A DNA stretch of 10,643 bases from Chloroflexota bacterium (GCA_030616025.1 JAUWYD010000018.1:1-10643); one strand, 5' to 3'. Counted from the stretch's first letter, positions 1 to 7,516 are shown. The notes: generated by a model not told the origin, from the letters alone. Numbers and translations are program-made.

Positions 1-2
1 AG

Positions 3-2168
3 GCCCTCTGCCTCCAGTCCTATGTTGACTTCCAACTGGACAAGGCGCTGGAACTGGCTGGCATAGGTGGTCACGTGACCCAACTTCTCTATCCAGTAAC
101 GGCATCGACCGCAGGGCCCAGCCCTTGCTCGGTGTATTTCGTAGATGGTGCCTACGACCGCAACCTTGTGCCCATTGTGCGTCTCCAAGGCGAGTGGGGA
201 GGGGACTACTGGCTCAAACCCGAGCCGGATAGCCCGGGAGACTACACCTCAATCGCCCAAGCATACAAGAGGGTGGTTCAAGGACTGCCACGACTGGATG
301 GGCGCACCCTGTACGTTCAGGTGTGGAATGAGCCGGACCTGTGGGTCGAATGGAGTGGCGAGGCGGATTCGTGGGAGTATGGCAACTTCTTTGTGGATGT
401 GGCCGCAGCGATACGTAGCATCGGGGATTCACGTATTCAGGTGCTCAATGGCGCGTTGACACCAGGAAACGCCTCCTTCACGAGGCAATTGGTTGCGGTC
501 CCGGGTTTTGCGCAATCCTTCGATCTCTGGGCATCCCACTGCTACCCGCTAAACCACCCGCCTGACTACAACATCCACAACCGTACTGCCCGATGGCCCC
601 AGTACACCATTGACTGCTATCTATTGGAGCTACAGGCTTTGGCCGCCTACGGAGGACGTAGGGGTGTCAAGGTCATCCTGACTGAGACCGGCTATGGACT
701 GTATGACTGGACCTTCCGCTTCGAAGGTTACCCCGCCATCAATGAGAGCAACCGAGCGTACTACATGAAGAGAGCCTTCCGCGACTTCTGGGTTTCTTGG
801 CCTGAGGTGGTCGGCGTGACGCCCTTTGAGCTGGTCGATCCCTACGGCACTTGGCCCCGGTGGGACTGGCTCTATCCGACGACAGACTTGCCCCACAAGC
901 AGTTCAATGCGATGAAGGCCTTGCCCAAGCCGGACCCAACGGAAGTCATCCCGGCCGTTCTCACGATCAGCTTCCAAGCTCAGGCCGCCGGCTCGCCGGG
1001 CACTTACTACAGCGATGTCTCAGCCAGTGCGGACGACACCACGATCTCCCCGCTGAACGGGGTGGCTGCGGTGATGGTTGTGGATGAGCTGCATCGCTGG
1101 CATTTCCCACTGGCTGCAAGGCGTGCGCAACCAGGCGTTCACCTTGAGGCAGGGGGTGAAACCGAGGATCTTCTGGGCCAAATCGAGGTGTCGCTGCCGG
1201 AGCCCGCGCCGCGCTCGGAACGAATCGTGCCCTTGACCCTACCAACACAGCCGAGGGAAGCGCCAACCATCTCGGACATAGTAGAGGTGGGTCCCAACCC
1301 TCAGGGGATAGCGGTCGATCCCGTTGCACAGCGAGCGTACGTTACTCTAGGGGATGGGAACTTGGTGGCAATAGACACTTTACATGATTCTGTTTCCTGC
1401 ACAGTCACTGTTGGACGCGATCCGCAGGCGGTGGCCGTCAACACCGCAACGGGGCTTGTCTATGTGGCCAATAGCGGTGAAGGCACTGTGGCAGTAGTGG
1501 ACGGGTCCGAGTGCCGAGTGGTGGATATCATCAGTGGCCTGAGCAGGCCAAGCGGTGTGGCCGTTGACGAATTGGCTAACCGGGTCTACGTGACGGATAC
1601 TGAAACGGGCTGGCTGGTAGTGCTTGATGGGAACAGCCACCGCATCATGGAGAGAGTTCCCGTTGGGTCGTATCCGGACGCCGTGGTCACTGACGGCGGA
1701 GCTGACGTTCTCTACGTGGCCAACGCGGGCGACGGAACCCTGTCGGTGATCGAAGGAAGTAGGCTGGCAGTTGTCTCCACTATTCAGATTGCACAAGGAC
1801 CCCTTCTTGGCATGGCCGTTGACGGCACACTGGGCCGTGCGTACGTGGTCTATTCTGCCTCTCCGCTGAGACGAGAAATCGCAGTGGTTGACAGTCGCAA
1901 AAGGGAAGTGGTTGCGCTGTTGGCAGGGGATGTCGGTCGCCCTCTGAGCAATGTATACGCGGTCGCGGTCGATGAAGAGAGAAGTCGTCTTTACATTGCC
2001 GATGGCAGTGACCTCCTGGTTGTAGACCAGCGGAACCTGGCATTGATGACCAGCATTCCCGCTGAGACAGTCACCTACAACTTCGGCCTGGCCGTGGACG
2101 CGACGAGGGAGGAGGTATACCTACTCGATAGTTCAAGGGGGGCGCTCTTGGTTGTAAGTGACTACTAG
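3..2168 (+). CDS. Glycoside-hydrolase-like (TIM barrel) protein with C-terminal seven-repeat YVTN beta-propeller, 5' partial
   Basis: The reading frame is open to the left edge. The 24 codons before the GTG at 75 read as normal barrel sequence (for example KALELAGIGGH), so the true start lies outside the window and GTG-75 is not the start. Numbering from that GTG, residues 1-290 resemble a clan-A glycoside hydrolase: VWNEPDLW with the presumed acid/base E86, and ILTETGYG with the presumed nucleophile E204. A linker follows, including HRWHFPLAARR at 340-350, a style of hydrophobic/Arg segment common in Chloroflexota surface proteins. Residues 400-697 hold seven repeats with the core GhAVD and YVAN/YVTD, centred near residues 411, 452, 494, 535, 579, 629 and 671, which fits one closed seven-bladed propeller. 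Family knowledge suggests a secreted or surface carbohydrate-active enzyme with a binding propeller. The substrate cannot be told, and the signal peptide, if any, is off the window. No intrinsic terminator is evident after the stop. Confidence 0.8.
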   Translation, partial: ALCLQSYVDFQLDKALELAGIGGHVTQLLYPVTASTAGPSPCSVYFVDGAYDRNLVPIVRLQGEWGGDYWLKPEPDSPGDYTSIAQAYKRVVQGLPRLDGRTLYVQVWNEPDLWVEWSGEADSWEYGNFFVDVAAAIRSIGDSRIQVLNGALTPGNASFTRQLVAVPGFAQSFDLWASHCYPLNHPPDYNIHNRTARWPQYTIDCYLLELQALAAYGGRRGVKVILTETGYGLYDWTFRFEGYPAINESNRAYYMKRAFRDFWVSWPEVVGVTPFELVDPYGTWPRWDWLYPTTDLPHKQFNAMKALPKPDPTEVIPAVLTISFQAQAAGSPGTYYSDVSASADDTTISPLNGVAAVMVVDELHRWHFPLAARRAQPGVHLEAGGETEDLLGQIEVSLPEPAPRSERIVPLTLPTQPREAPTISDIVEVGPNPQGIAVDPVAQRAYVTLGDGNLVAIDTLHDSVSCTVTVGRDPQAVAVNTATGLVYVANSGEGTVAVVDGSECRVVDIISGLSRPSGVAVDELANRVYVTDTETGWLVVLDGNSHRIMERVPVGSYPDAVVTDGGADVLYVANAGDGTLSVIEGSRLAVVSTIQIAQGPLLGMAVDGTLGRAYVVYSASPLRREIAVVDSRKREVVALLAGDVGRPLSNVYAVAVDEERSRLYIADGSDLLVVDQRNLALMTSIPAETVTYNFGLAVDATREEVYLLDSSRGALLVVSDY

Positions 2169-2187
2169 ACAGGATGCGAGTTTCGGT

Positions 2188-2216
2188 TTGCGCGGGTCGC
2201 CATTCTGTGGTATATC
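2188..2216 (+). promoter_or_regulatory. Possible sigma70-type promoter for the sulfate-activation genes
   Basis: TTGCGC (2188-2193) and TATATC (2211-2216) are separated by exactly 17 bases and lie 48 bases before the ATG of the ATP sulfurylase fusion. The match is only moderate (3/6 and 4/6), so this is a weak call supported mainly by spacing and by its place in the 95-base gap after the preceding gene. Confidence 0.3.
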
Positions 2217-2263
2217 AATTGAGTTAGCTTCTATCGGATCTCCACAGAAGAGGTTAGAGTTGT

Positions 2264-4855
2264 ATGGCTAGGAAAGAGGGAGCAATCGCTCCCCATGGAG
2301 GTACACTTGTAGACCGCGTGCTGCGGGGCGCGTCGAAGGAAGCGGCCTTGGAGCGGGCGGCTGCTCTAAGAAAAGTCAGCCTGAATCCCACCGCCGTGTC
2401 TGACCTTGAGCTTATCGCCATAGGGGCCTTCAGTCCTTTGACGGGCTTCATGGCCAGAGCCGATTACGAAAGCGTGTTGGAGGACATGCGCCTTAGCAAT
2501 GGCTTGGTGTGGACCATTCCCATCACCCTACCGGTCTCTCGCGAGACGGCGGATGAGCTGAAGGAGGGCGAGGAAATCGCCCTCGTAGAGGGAGAGCGCA
2601 TTCTCGGCATGATGGAACTGGCCGAACGATTCGAATACGATAGGGTAAGAGAAGCTGAACTTGTCTATCGGACCACGGAAGAGGCGCATCCCGGGGTGGC
2701 CCGGCTCTACGGTCAGGGGGAAGTCCTCTTGGGTGGAGATATCCATTTGCTGGACCGCCCTGCAGATCGGTCGTTCGCGGAGTTCCGTCACGACCCTGGT
2801 CAAACGCGTCGGATGTTCGCTCAGAGGGGGTGGCGGCGCATCGTGGCTTTCCAGACCCGGAATCCGATCCATCGCGCGCACGAATCCATTCAGAAGACGG
2901 CGCTGGAGATCTGCGACGGTCTTCTACTGCACCCTCTGGTGGGCGAGACGAAGGCCGATGACATCCCAGCGGATGTACGGATGACGAGCTACCAGGCTCT
3001 GCTGCGAGACTACTATCCGCCCGAAAGGGTGATCCTGGGCGTGTTCCCCGCGGCTATGCGCTATGCCGGGCCTCGCGAGGCCATCCTTCACGCGCTGGCG
3101 CGCAAGAACTATGGCTGCACCCACTTCATTGTGGGGCGCGATCATGCTGGCGTAGGCGGATACTACGGCACCTACGACGCCCAGCTCATCTTCGATGACT
3201 TCGATTCTGACGAGATAGGTATCACGCCCTTGTTCTTCGAGCACGTATTCTACTGTCGCAAGTGTGGAGGGCTGGTCTCAGTCAAGACCTGCCCTCACGA
3301 CGCTTCCGACTGGGTGGTGATGAGCGGCACCGAAGTCAGACAGATGGTGAGCCGGGGAGAGATGCTGCCAGAGGAGTTCACACGGCCGGAAGTGAGCAAG
3401 GTATTGATCGAGGGGATGAGGAAGAAAAGGGAGCAGACCAAGGACGCGGAGAAGCCGTCGGTGGGCGGGCGCAAGGTTCTGGTAATCGGACTGGATTGCG
3501 CCACACCGCAACTCGTTTTCGAGCGGTGGCAGGACGACTTGCCCAACCTGAGGAGGCTTATGGAGGGCGGAGTGTACGGAGAGCTGGAGAGCACTATTCC
3601 GCCCATCACCGTCCCGGCTTGGATGTCAATGATGACCAGCAAGAACCCCGGTCGGCTGGGGTTCTACGGCTTTCGCAATCGCGCTGACTACTCGTACGAC
3701 AGGATGCGGATCGCCAGCTCCAAGGCAGTCGTGGAGGACACGGTTTGGGACATCCTGTCGAGAGAGGGCGGGAGAGTCGTACTCGTGGGAGTGCCCCAGA
3801 CATATCCTGTGAAACCCATCAATGGCCACATAATCACCTCCTTTCTCACCCCCAGCACCAAGAGCCAATACACCTATCCCGCTGAGCTCAGGGAAGAGGT
3901 AGAGGCGTTGGTGGGCGAGTACAAGCTGGATGTCGAGAATTTCCGCACCGAGGATAAGGATGATTTGCTGCGCCAGATCTACGAGATGACCGAGAAACGG
4001 TTCAAAGTGGTGAGGCATCTGCTGCGGGAAAAGGAGTGGGATTTCTTCATGCTGGTGGAGATGGGAGTTGACCGCATCCACCACGGTTTCTGGAAGTTCT
4101 TCGACCCCGGACATTGGAAGTACGAAGCGGGGTCCCCTTACCAGGACGCCATCAAGGACTACTACCAGTATCTGGACCGAGAGATTGGGCAGATCCTGGG
4201 TGCGCTTGACGAAGATACAGCTGTCCTGGTCGTTTCCGACCACGGCGCGAAGCACATGGAGGGTGGTATCTGCATCAACGAGTGGTTGAAGCAAGAAGGT
4301 TATCTGACGTTGAGGGAGGAGCCCCAGGACATCGTTCCCTTGGAGAAGGTGGAGATTGACTGGGATCGTACGGTGGCTTGGGGTGCAGGTGGGTACTACG
4401 GCCGCCTGTTCCTGAACGTGCGGGGGAGGGAACCTCGAGGCATCATCCCTGCTGCGGAGTATGAGAGCGTTCGAGATGAGCTTGTGGAGAAGTTGTCACA
4501 GATTACCGATGAGAATGGAGTGAACATCGGGACTGTGGCCTACAAGCCCCAGGATGTCTACGGCGAATGTCGCAACGTTCCTCCAGATCTGATGGTCTAT
4601 TTTGGCAACCTGTTCTGGCGCTCGGTGGGTAGCATGGGGCACGGAGATACCCGCACCCGCGAGAACGACATCGGGCCTGATGACGCCAACCACTCGCAGC
4701 AGGGCATCTTCATCATGTACGATCCTCGGTGGCAGGGCCGGGGTAAGGTGGATGGACTGCACGTCATGGATGTCGGGCCAACCCTGCTTGATCTATTCGG
4801 ACTGCCCATCCCCGAGGATATGCAGGGCAAGACGATAGCCTACAGAAGGGGTTAG
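2264..4855 (+). CDS. sat: ATP sulfurylase fused to an alkaline-phosphatase-superfamily phosphodiesterase/pyrophosphatase-like domain
   Basis: Residues 1-385 are a complete homo-oligomeric-type sulfate adenylyltransferase (ATP + sulfate to APS + PPi): QTRNPIHRAHE at 197-207 with the HxxH H203/H206, HPLVGETKADDIP at 223-235, GRDHAG at 291-296, a Cys-rich zinc-type motif C331/C334/C343/H345, and SGTEVR at 354-359. After a charged linker (about 385-403), residues 404-863 form an alkaline-phosphatase-superfamily domain of the type I phosphodiesterase/nucleotide pyrophosphatase kind. The expected metal and nucleophile residues are visible: D411 (GLDCATP), T449 (TVPAW), D603 and H607 (GVDRIHH), D659-H660 (SDHG) and H810. 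Both halves look catalytically intact. The ATG has a purine-rich AGAAGAGG about 10 bases upstream. CysC follows 11 bases after the stop, so the two are probably cotranscribed. The substrate of the second domain is unknown; hydrolysis of a nucleotide or pyrophosphate product of the first domain is only a guess. A GTG at 3461 preceded by GGAG could give an internal start for the second domain alone. Confidence 0.93.
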   Translation: MARKEGAIAPHGGTLVDRVLRGASKEAALERAAALRKVSLNPTAVSDLELIAIGAFSPLTGFMARADYESVLEDMRLSNGLVWTIPITLPVSRETADELKEGEEIALVEGERILGMMELAERFEYDRVREAELVYRTTEEAHPGVARLYGQGEVLLGGDIHLLDRPADRSFAEFRHDPGQTRRMFAQRGWRRIVAFQTRNPIHRAHESIQKTALEICDGLLLHPLVGETKADDIPADVRMTSYQALLRDYYPPERVILGVFPAAMRYAGPREAILHALARKNYGCTHFIVGRDHAGVGGYYGTYDAQLIFDDFDSDEIGITPLFFEHVFYCRKCGGLVSVKTCPHDASDWVVMSGTEVRQMVSRGEMLPEEFTRPEVSKVLIEGMRKKREQTKDAEKPSVGGRKVLVIGLDCATPQLVFERWQDDLPNLRRLMEGGVYGELESTIPPITVPAWMSMMTSKNPGRLGFYGFRNRADYSYDRMRIASSKAVVEDTVWDILSREGGRVVLVGVPQTYPVKPINGHIITSFLTPSTKSQYTYPAELREEVEALVGEYKLDVENFRTEDKDDLLRQIYEMTEKRFKVVRHLLREKEWDFFMLVEMGVDRIHHGFWKFFDPGHWKYEAGSPYQDAIKDYYQYLDREIGQILGALDEDTAVLVVSDHGAKHMEGGICINEWLKQEGYLTLREEPQDIVPLEKVEIDWDRTVAWGAGGYYGRLFLNVRGREPRGIIPAAEYESVRDELVEKLSQITDENGVNIGTVAYKPQDVYGECRNVPPDLMVYFGNLFWRSVGSMGHGDTRTRENDIGPDDANHSQQGIFIMYDPRWQGRGKVDGLHVMDVGPTLLDLFGLPIPEDMQGKTIAYRRG

Positions 4856-4866
4856 AAGATAGGGTT

Positions 4867-5481
4867 ATGGAACAGCAGGGTTTCACTCTGTGGTTTACGG
4901 GACTGTCGGGTTCTGGCAAGACGACTCTGGCCCGCACGGTGGAGGGAATACTGCGAGACAGAGGCTTCAAGGTAGAGGTGCTGGATGGGGATGTAGTCCG
5001 CACCAATCTCAGCAAGGGGTTGGGTTTCAGCAAGGAGGATCGGGATACCAATATCAAACGGATCGGTTTTGTGTGCAAGCTTCTCACACGTAACGGCGTG
5101 GTGGCCATCGGGTCGGCTATCTCCCCTTACAGGGAGGTTAGGGATTTCGTGCGCCAGGAAATCGGGCGCTTCGTCGAGGTGTATTGCAGGTGTCCTCTGG
5201 ATGCGCTCATCGAGAGGGATGTGAAGGGGCTCTACCGACAGGCACTCGACGGCGAGATTGAGAACTTCACCGGGGTTTCTGACCCCTACGAAGAGCCTCT
5301 GAACCCCGAAGTGATTGCTGACACTGACAGAGAAGCTCCTGAGGAGAGTGTGCGGAAAATCATCGGTAAGCTGGAGGAGTTGGGTTACATACCAGAGGCA
5401 CCCGAGGACGAAGACGGGGTCTATACCGAGGAAGAGGAGAAGATCGTTGAGGATAGGCTGAAGGCCCTGGGATACTTGTAG
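4867..5481 (+). CDS. cysC: Adenylyl-sulfate (APS) kinase with an unusual acidic C-terminal tail
   Basis: This enzyme phosphorylates APS with ATP at the 3' position, giving PAPS. Visible motifs are the Walker A loop GLSGSGKT (12-19), LDGDVVRTNLSKGLGFSKEDR (39-59; the APS-binding region), ISPYREVRD (85-93), and KGLYRQALDGEIENFTGVSDPYE (120-142). The 204-residue length is at the upper end of single-domain CysC. The start is chosen because MEQQGFTLWFTGLSG matches the normal family N-terminus, although the Shine-Dalgarno is poor (AGGG only 2 bases away, or the upstream AAGGGG that overlaps the previous stop). It sits directly behind the ATP sulfurylase fusion, so the pair forms a PAPS-synthesis module. 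Residues 176-204 form a tail outside the kinase fold that ends in EEEEKIVEDRLKALGYL, resembling the C-terminal signature of phosphodiesterase/sulfatase-family proteins rather than of kinases. Confidence 0.95.
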   Translation: MEQQGFTLWFTGLSGSGKTTLARTVEGILRDRGFKVEVLDGDVVRTNLSKGLGFSKEDRDTNIKRIGFVCKLLTRNGVVAIGSAISPYREVRDFVRQEIGRFVEVYCRCPLDALIERDVKGLYRQALDGEIENFTGVSDPYEEPLNPEVIADTDREAPEESVRKIIGKLEELGYIPEAPEDEDGVYTEEEEKIVEDRLKALGYL

Positions 5482-5544
5482 GGCTTGGAGTACGGTGCTC
5501 CGATGGGTGGAACTCTCTTGTTTGCCTAGCGTCAAAGGGATTCA

Positions 5545-6669
5545 ATGAGCACGCGCATAGTGATGGCTGACGACAATGAAGCCTTTCGCGAGGTCACGGC
5601 GCAACTGCTGAGAAAAGGAGGTTACGACGTGACCACCGCCGGTACCGGTCTGGAGGCGCTACAGGCAATTAGTCGGGAGAAGCCTGACCTGATTCTTCTG
5701 GACATCATGATGCCGGGCTTGGATGGCATTACTGTCCTGAAGCGGATCAGGGACCAGGACCCATTGCTTGGCGTGGTGATGGTGACGGCCTTTGGCTCGG
5801 AGGAAATAGCTGTCGAAGCCCTCACCGCTGGCGCCGATGACTACCTGATCAAACCACTGGACTACAAGGAGACTTACATCAGGTTGGAGCGGGTCTTGGA
5901 AAGGAGTCATCTGCGTCAGGAGAGGAAACGTCTGCAGGAGGAACTGGCCGCAGCGCACGACGAGCTGCAGGCCAAGTACGTTGAGCTTGAGGGCAGCTAC
6001 GGACGGATACAGGAACTGGAAGAGCAGACTCGGGAGCTGTTTGAGAGGTACCTCCCATCACCTGTGGCCCGCTATCTCATTGATGACCCGTCGCGCGCCA
6101 ACCTGGGGGGAGAAAGGAAAGAGGTTACGATACTCTTTGCCGATCTCCGAAGGTTCACGGCGCTGGCTGAGAAGATGGCACCTGAGAGATTGCTGGAGGT
6201 AGTGAACAGCTACCTTGCTTCGGCAACCGAGGCAATCTTCGCCGAAGGTGGTGTGCCGGACAAGTTCATGGGGGATGCGGTGATGGCGCTGTACAACGCT
6301 CCTCTGGATCAGCCTGATCACGCCTTTCGCGCCGTCAAGACCGCCTTTGCGCTGCGAGAGAGTCTGGAGCGTCAACATATCGAACCAACGCTGCATTTTG
6401 GATTTGGCGTAAACACGGGTGAGGTATTGGTGGGCAACGTGGGTAGCGAGGCGTTGATGAACTACACGGCCATAGGCGATGCCGTGAATGTCGCCTTCCG
6501 GCTGCAGGAGCTGGCCAAGGGGCAACAGATCCTCTTGACCCATACCACCTATGACCAGGTGAAGGATTTCGTTAACGCCAGACCGCTGGGTACCATGAGA
6601 ATCAGGAGACGCGCCGAACAAGCGGAGGTCTATGAAGCTTTGTCGCTGAAGGCTCGTCAGCCCAAATAG
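5545..6669 (+). CDS. Response regulator with class III adenylate cyclase output domain
   Basis: Residues 1-118 are a CheY-like receiver with the acidic pair D9/D10, phospho-acceptor D53 (LLDIMMPG), T81 and K103. Residues 110-168 are heptad-like and rich in Leu, Glu, Arg and Gln, a probable coiled-coil signalling helix. Residues 186-365 are a class III nucleotidyl cyclase domain: metal aspartates D200 (FADLRRFT) and D244 (KFMGDAVM), base-selecting K240 and T308 (YTAIGD), and transition-state N315 and R319 (NVAFRL). The Lys/Thr pair predicts ATP over GTP, so the product is probably cAMP. There is no signal peptide or membrane segment, so the protein should be cytosolic. An AAAGGGA Shine-Dalgarno precedes the ATG at 5534-5540. 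No histidine kinase or cAMP receptor is encoded nearby, making this an orphan regulator. It lies 63 bases after cysC on the same strand and may be cotranscribed, but no functional link is shown. Confidence 0.93.
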   Translation: MSTRIVMADDNEAFREVTAQLLRKGGYDVTTAGTGLEALQAISREKPDLILLDIMMPGLDGITVLKRIRDQDPLLGVVMVTAFGSEEIAVEALTAGADDYLIKPLDYKETYIRLERVLERSHLRQERKRLQEELAAAHDELQAKYVELEGSYGRIQELEEQTRELFERYLPSPVARYLIDDPSRANLGGERKEVTILFADLRRFTALAEKMAPERLLEVVNSYLASATEAIFAEGGVPDKFMGDAVMALYNAPLDQPDHAFRAVKTAFALRESLERQHIEPTLHFGFGVNTGEVLVGNVGSEALMNYTAIGDAVNVAFRLQELAKGQQILLTHTTYDQVKDFVNARPLGTMRIRRRAEQAEVYEALSLKARQPK

Positions 6670-6679
6670 AGCCACCCTC

Positions 6680-7237
6680 CTATTGTTTGACCGAATAGCC
6701 ATAGGTGCCCATGGGTTCGCCAAGCCCTCTGTACTCGGCGAAAGTCAGGACAAAAGGCCTGGCCTTTCCGTAGTCTACGTGACGGCCCGTCTCGTCCAGA
6801 ACCCCCTCATCGATGTGGACTGCCACCACCTCCCCCAGGAAAAGGTCGTGGGCGCCGAGAGGTATCTTCTGCACGACCTTGCATTCCATGTTCACGTGGC
6901 ATTCAACGATTAGCGGAGCCTTCACCACCGACGCTGGTGCGGGTGTCAGGCCAAAGGCGGCGAATTTGTCAACGTCGCGCCCGGAGACTTGACCGCAATG
7001 ATCAGTCACCTCAAGCAGATCCTCTCCAGGGATATTGATCACGAACTCGCCAGTTCTCTCTATTAGACCGTGAGAATGGCGCGCTGCCCGCACGCCGATG
7101 CCCACGGTGGGAGGTTCGGAACAAACAGTGCCAACCCAAGCTAGCGTAATGATGTTGGGCTTCTCGTTCCCACACGTGACCAGAATCACCGGCACCGGAT
7201 ACAAGTATGTGGAAGGTTTCTTGCTCTTCTTCGCCAT
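6680..7237 (-). CDS. Flavin reductase family protein (flavoredoxin-like, FMN-binding split barrel)
   Basis: This 185-residue cytosolic protein matches the flavin reductase-like/flavoredoxin family, which binds FMN and either reduces flavin with NAD(P)H or carries electrons. Visible features are the N-terminal YLYPVPVILVTC strand, KPNIITLAWVGTVCSEPPTVGIGVR (26-50; the FMN-phosphate region), FVINIP (65-70), CGQVSGRDVDKF (81-92) and the C-terminal EYRGLGEPMGTYGYS. The frame remains open upstream to 7459, but ATG 7237 is preferred: it has AAAGGAG 10 bases upstream (7248-7254) and starts the protein just before the conserved fold. The longer form would add 74 residues of non-conserved sequence. 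The gene is convergent with the cyclase gene, with only 10 bases between stop codons and no room for a separate terminator. It is divergent from the BTAD regulator, which makes that regulator a candidate controller. The physiological electron acceptor is unknown. Confidence 0.9.
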   Translation of the reverse strand: MAKKSKKPSTYLYPVPVILVTCGNEKPNIITLAWVGTVCSEPPTVGIGVRAARHSHGLIERTGEFVINIPGEDLLEVTDHCGQVSGRDVDKFAAFGLTPAPASVVKAPLIVECHVNMECKVVQKIPLGAHDLFLGEVVAVHIDEGVLDETGRHVDYGKARPFVLTFAEYRGLGEPMGTYGYSVKQ

Positions 7238-7280
7238 CTGGACTTCACTCCTTTGCTGTTTGTGTCGGCAGGGTACTCCA

Positions 7281-7309
7281 ACTGTATCACTTCTATCTTG
7301 CCTGGGCAA
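7281..7309 (-). promoter_or_regulatory. Probable promoter of the flavin reductase gene
   Basis: Read on the minus strand, TTGCCC (7304-7309) and TACAGT (7281-7286) are separated by 17 bases, each matching the sigma70 consensus at 4/6. The elements lie 43 bases upstream of the chosen ATG and just before the AAAGGAG ribosome binding site. Support is positional and by motif only. Confidence 0.4.
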
Positions 7310-7459
7310 GTGTGAGGACGGAAGCCTCGACTGTTGCCATGCCTTCCACGGGTATTCACGCTCAGACGGTCCTTGGGCCCCGGTTAGCACTCGCGCGCCG
7401 CGCAGGTACGAGATGTAGTAGTCACTATTCGCCGCGCCCCAACATGTGGTGTCAGCCAC

Positions 7460-7488
7460 TTGACAAGCTGGAGAGGCCGTGCCATAAT
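7460..7488 (+). promoter_or_regulatory. Near-consensus sigma70 promoter of the BTAD regulator gene
   Basis: A perfect TTGACA (7460-7465), a 17-base spacer and CATAAT (7483-7488, 5/6) lie in the gap between the divergent genes and point toward the BTAD gene. Transcription would begin near 7494-7496, leaving a leader of about 95 bases. The gap between the two divergent promoters (7310-7459) shows no ORF or repeat I can support. Confidence 0.65.
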
Positions 7489-7492
7489 ATGA

Positions 7493-7516
7493 GTGGCGTT
7501 GGAGAGCCTACGCCAC
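7493..7516 (+). other. Perfect 7-bp inverted repeat at the expected transcript start of the BTAD gene
   Basis: GTGGCGT (7493-7499) and ACGCCAC (7510-7516) are exact inverse complements around a 10-base loop. The dyad lies immediately after the -10 element, so it could be a 5' hairpin in the RNA or a DNA operator for autoregulation. The sequence does not decide which. Confidence 0.45.

Noticed and set aside
75..77. GTG as the true start of the glycosidase/propeller protein
   Set aside because: The frame is open to the left edge and the upstream residues continue the barrel fold, so the gene is simply cut by the window.
3626..4294. 222-codon minus-strand ORF opposite the phosphoesterase domain
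   Set aside because: It is a shadow of a gene with clear catalytic motifs; its composition mirrors plus-strand codon use.
4852..5535. 227-codon minus-strand ORF opposite cysC
   Set aside because: It is an antisense shadow of a strongly conserved kinase gene, with no recognisable motifs or ribosome site.
7238..7459. Longer start for the flavin reductase frame (74 extra residues)
   Set aside because: The ATG at 7237 has a good AAAGGAG site and matches the family's N-terminus. The extension would run through the predicted promoter and encodes non-conserved sequence.
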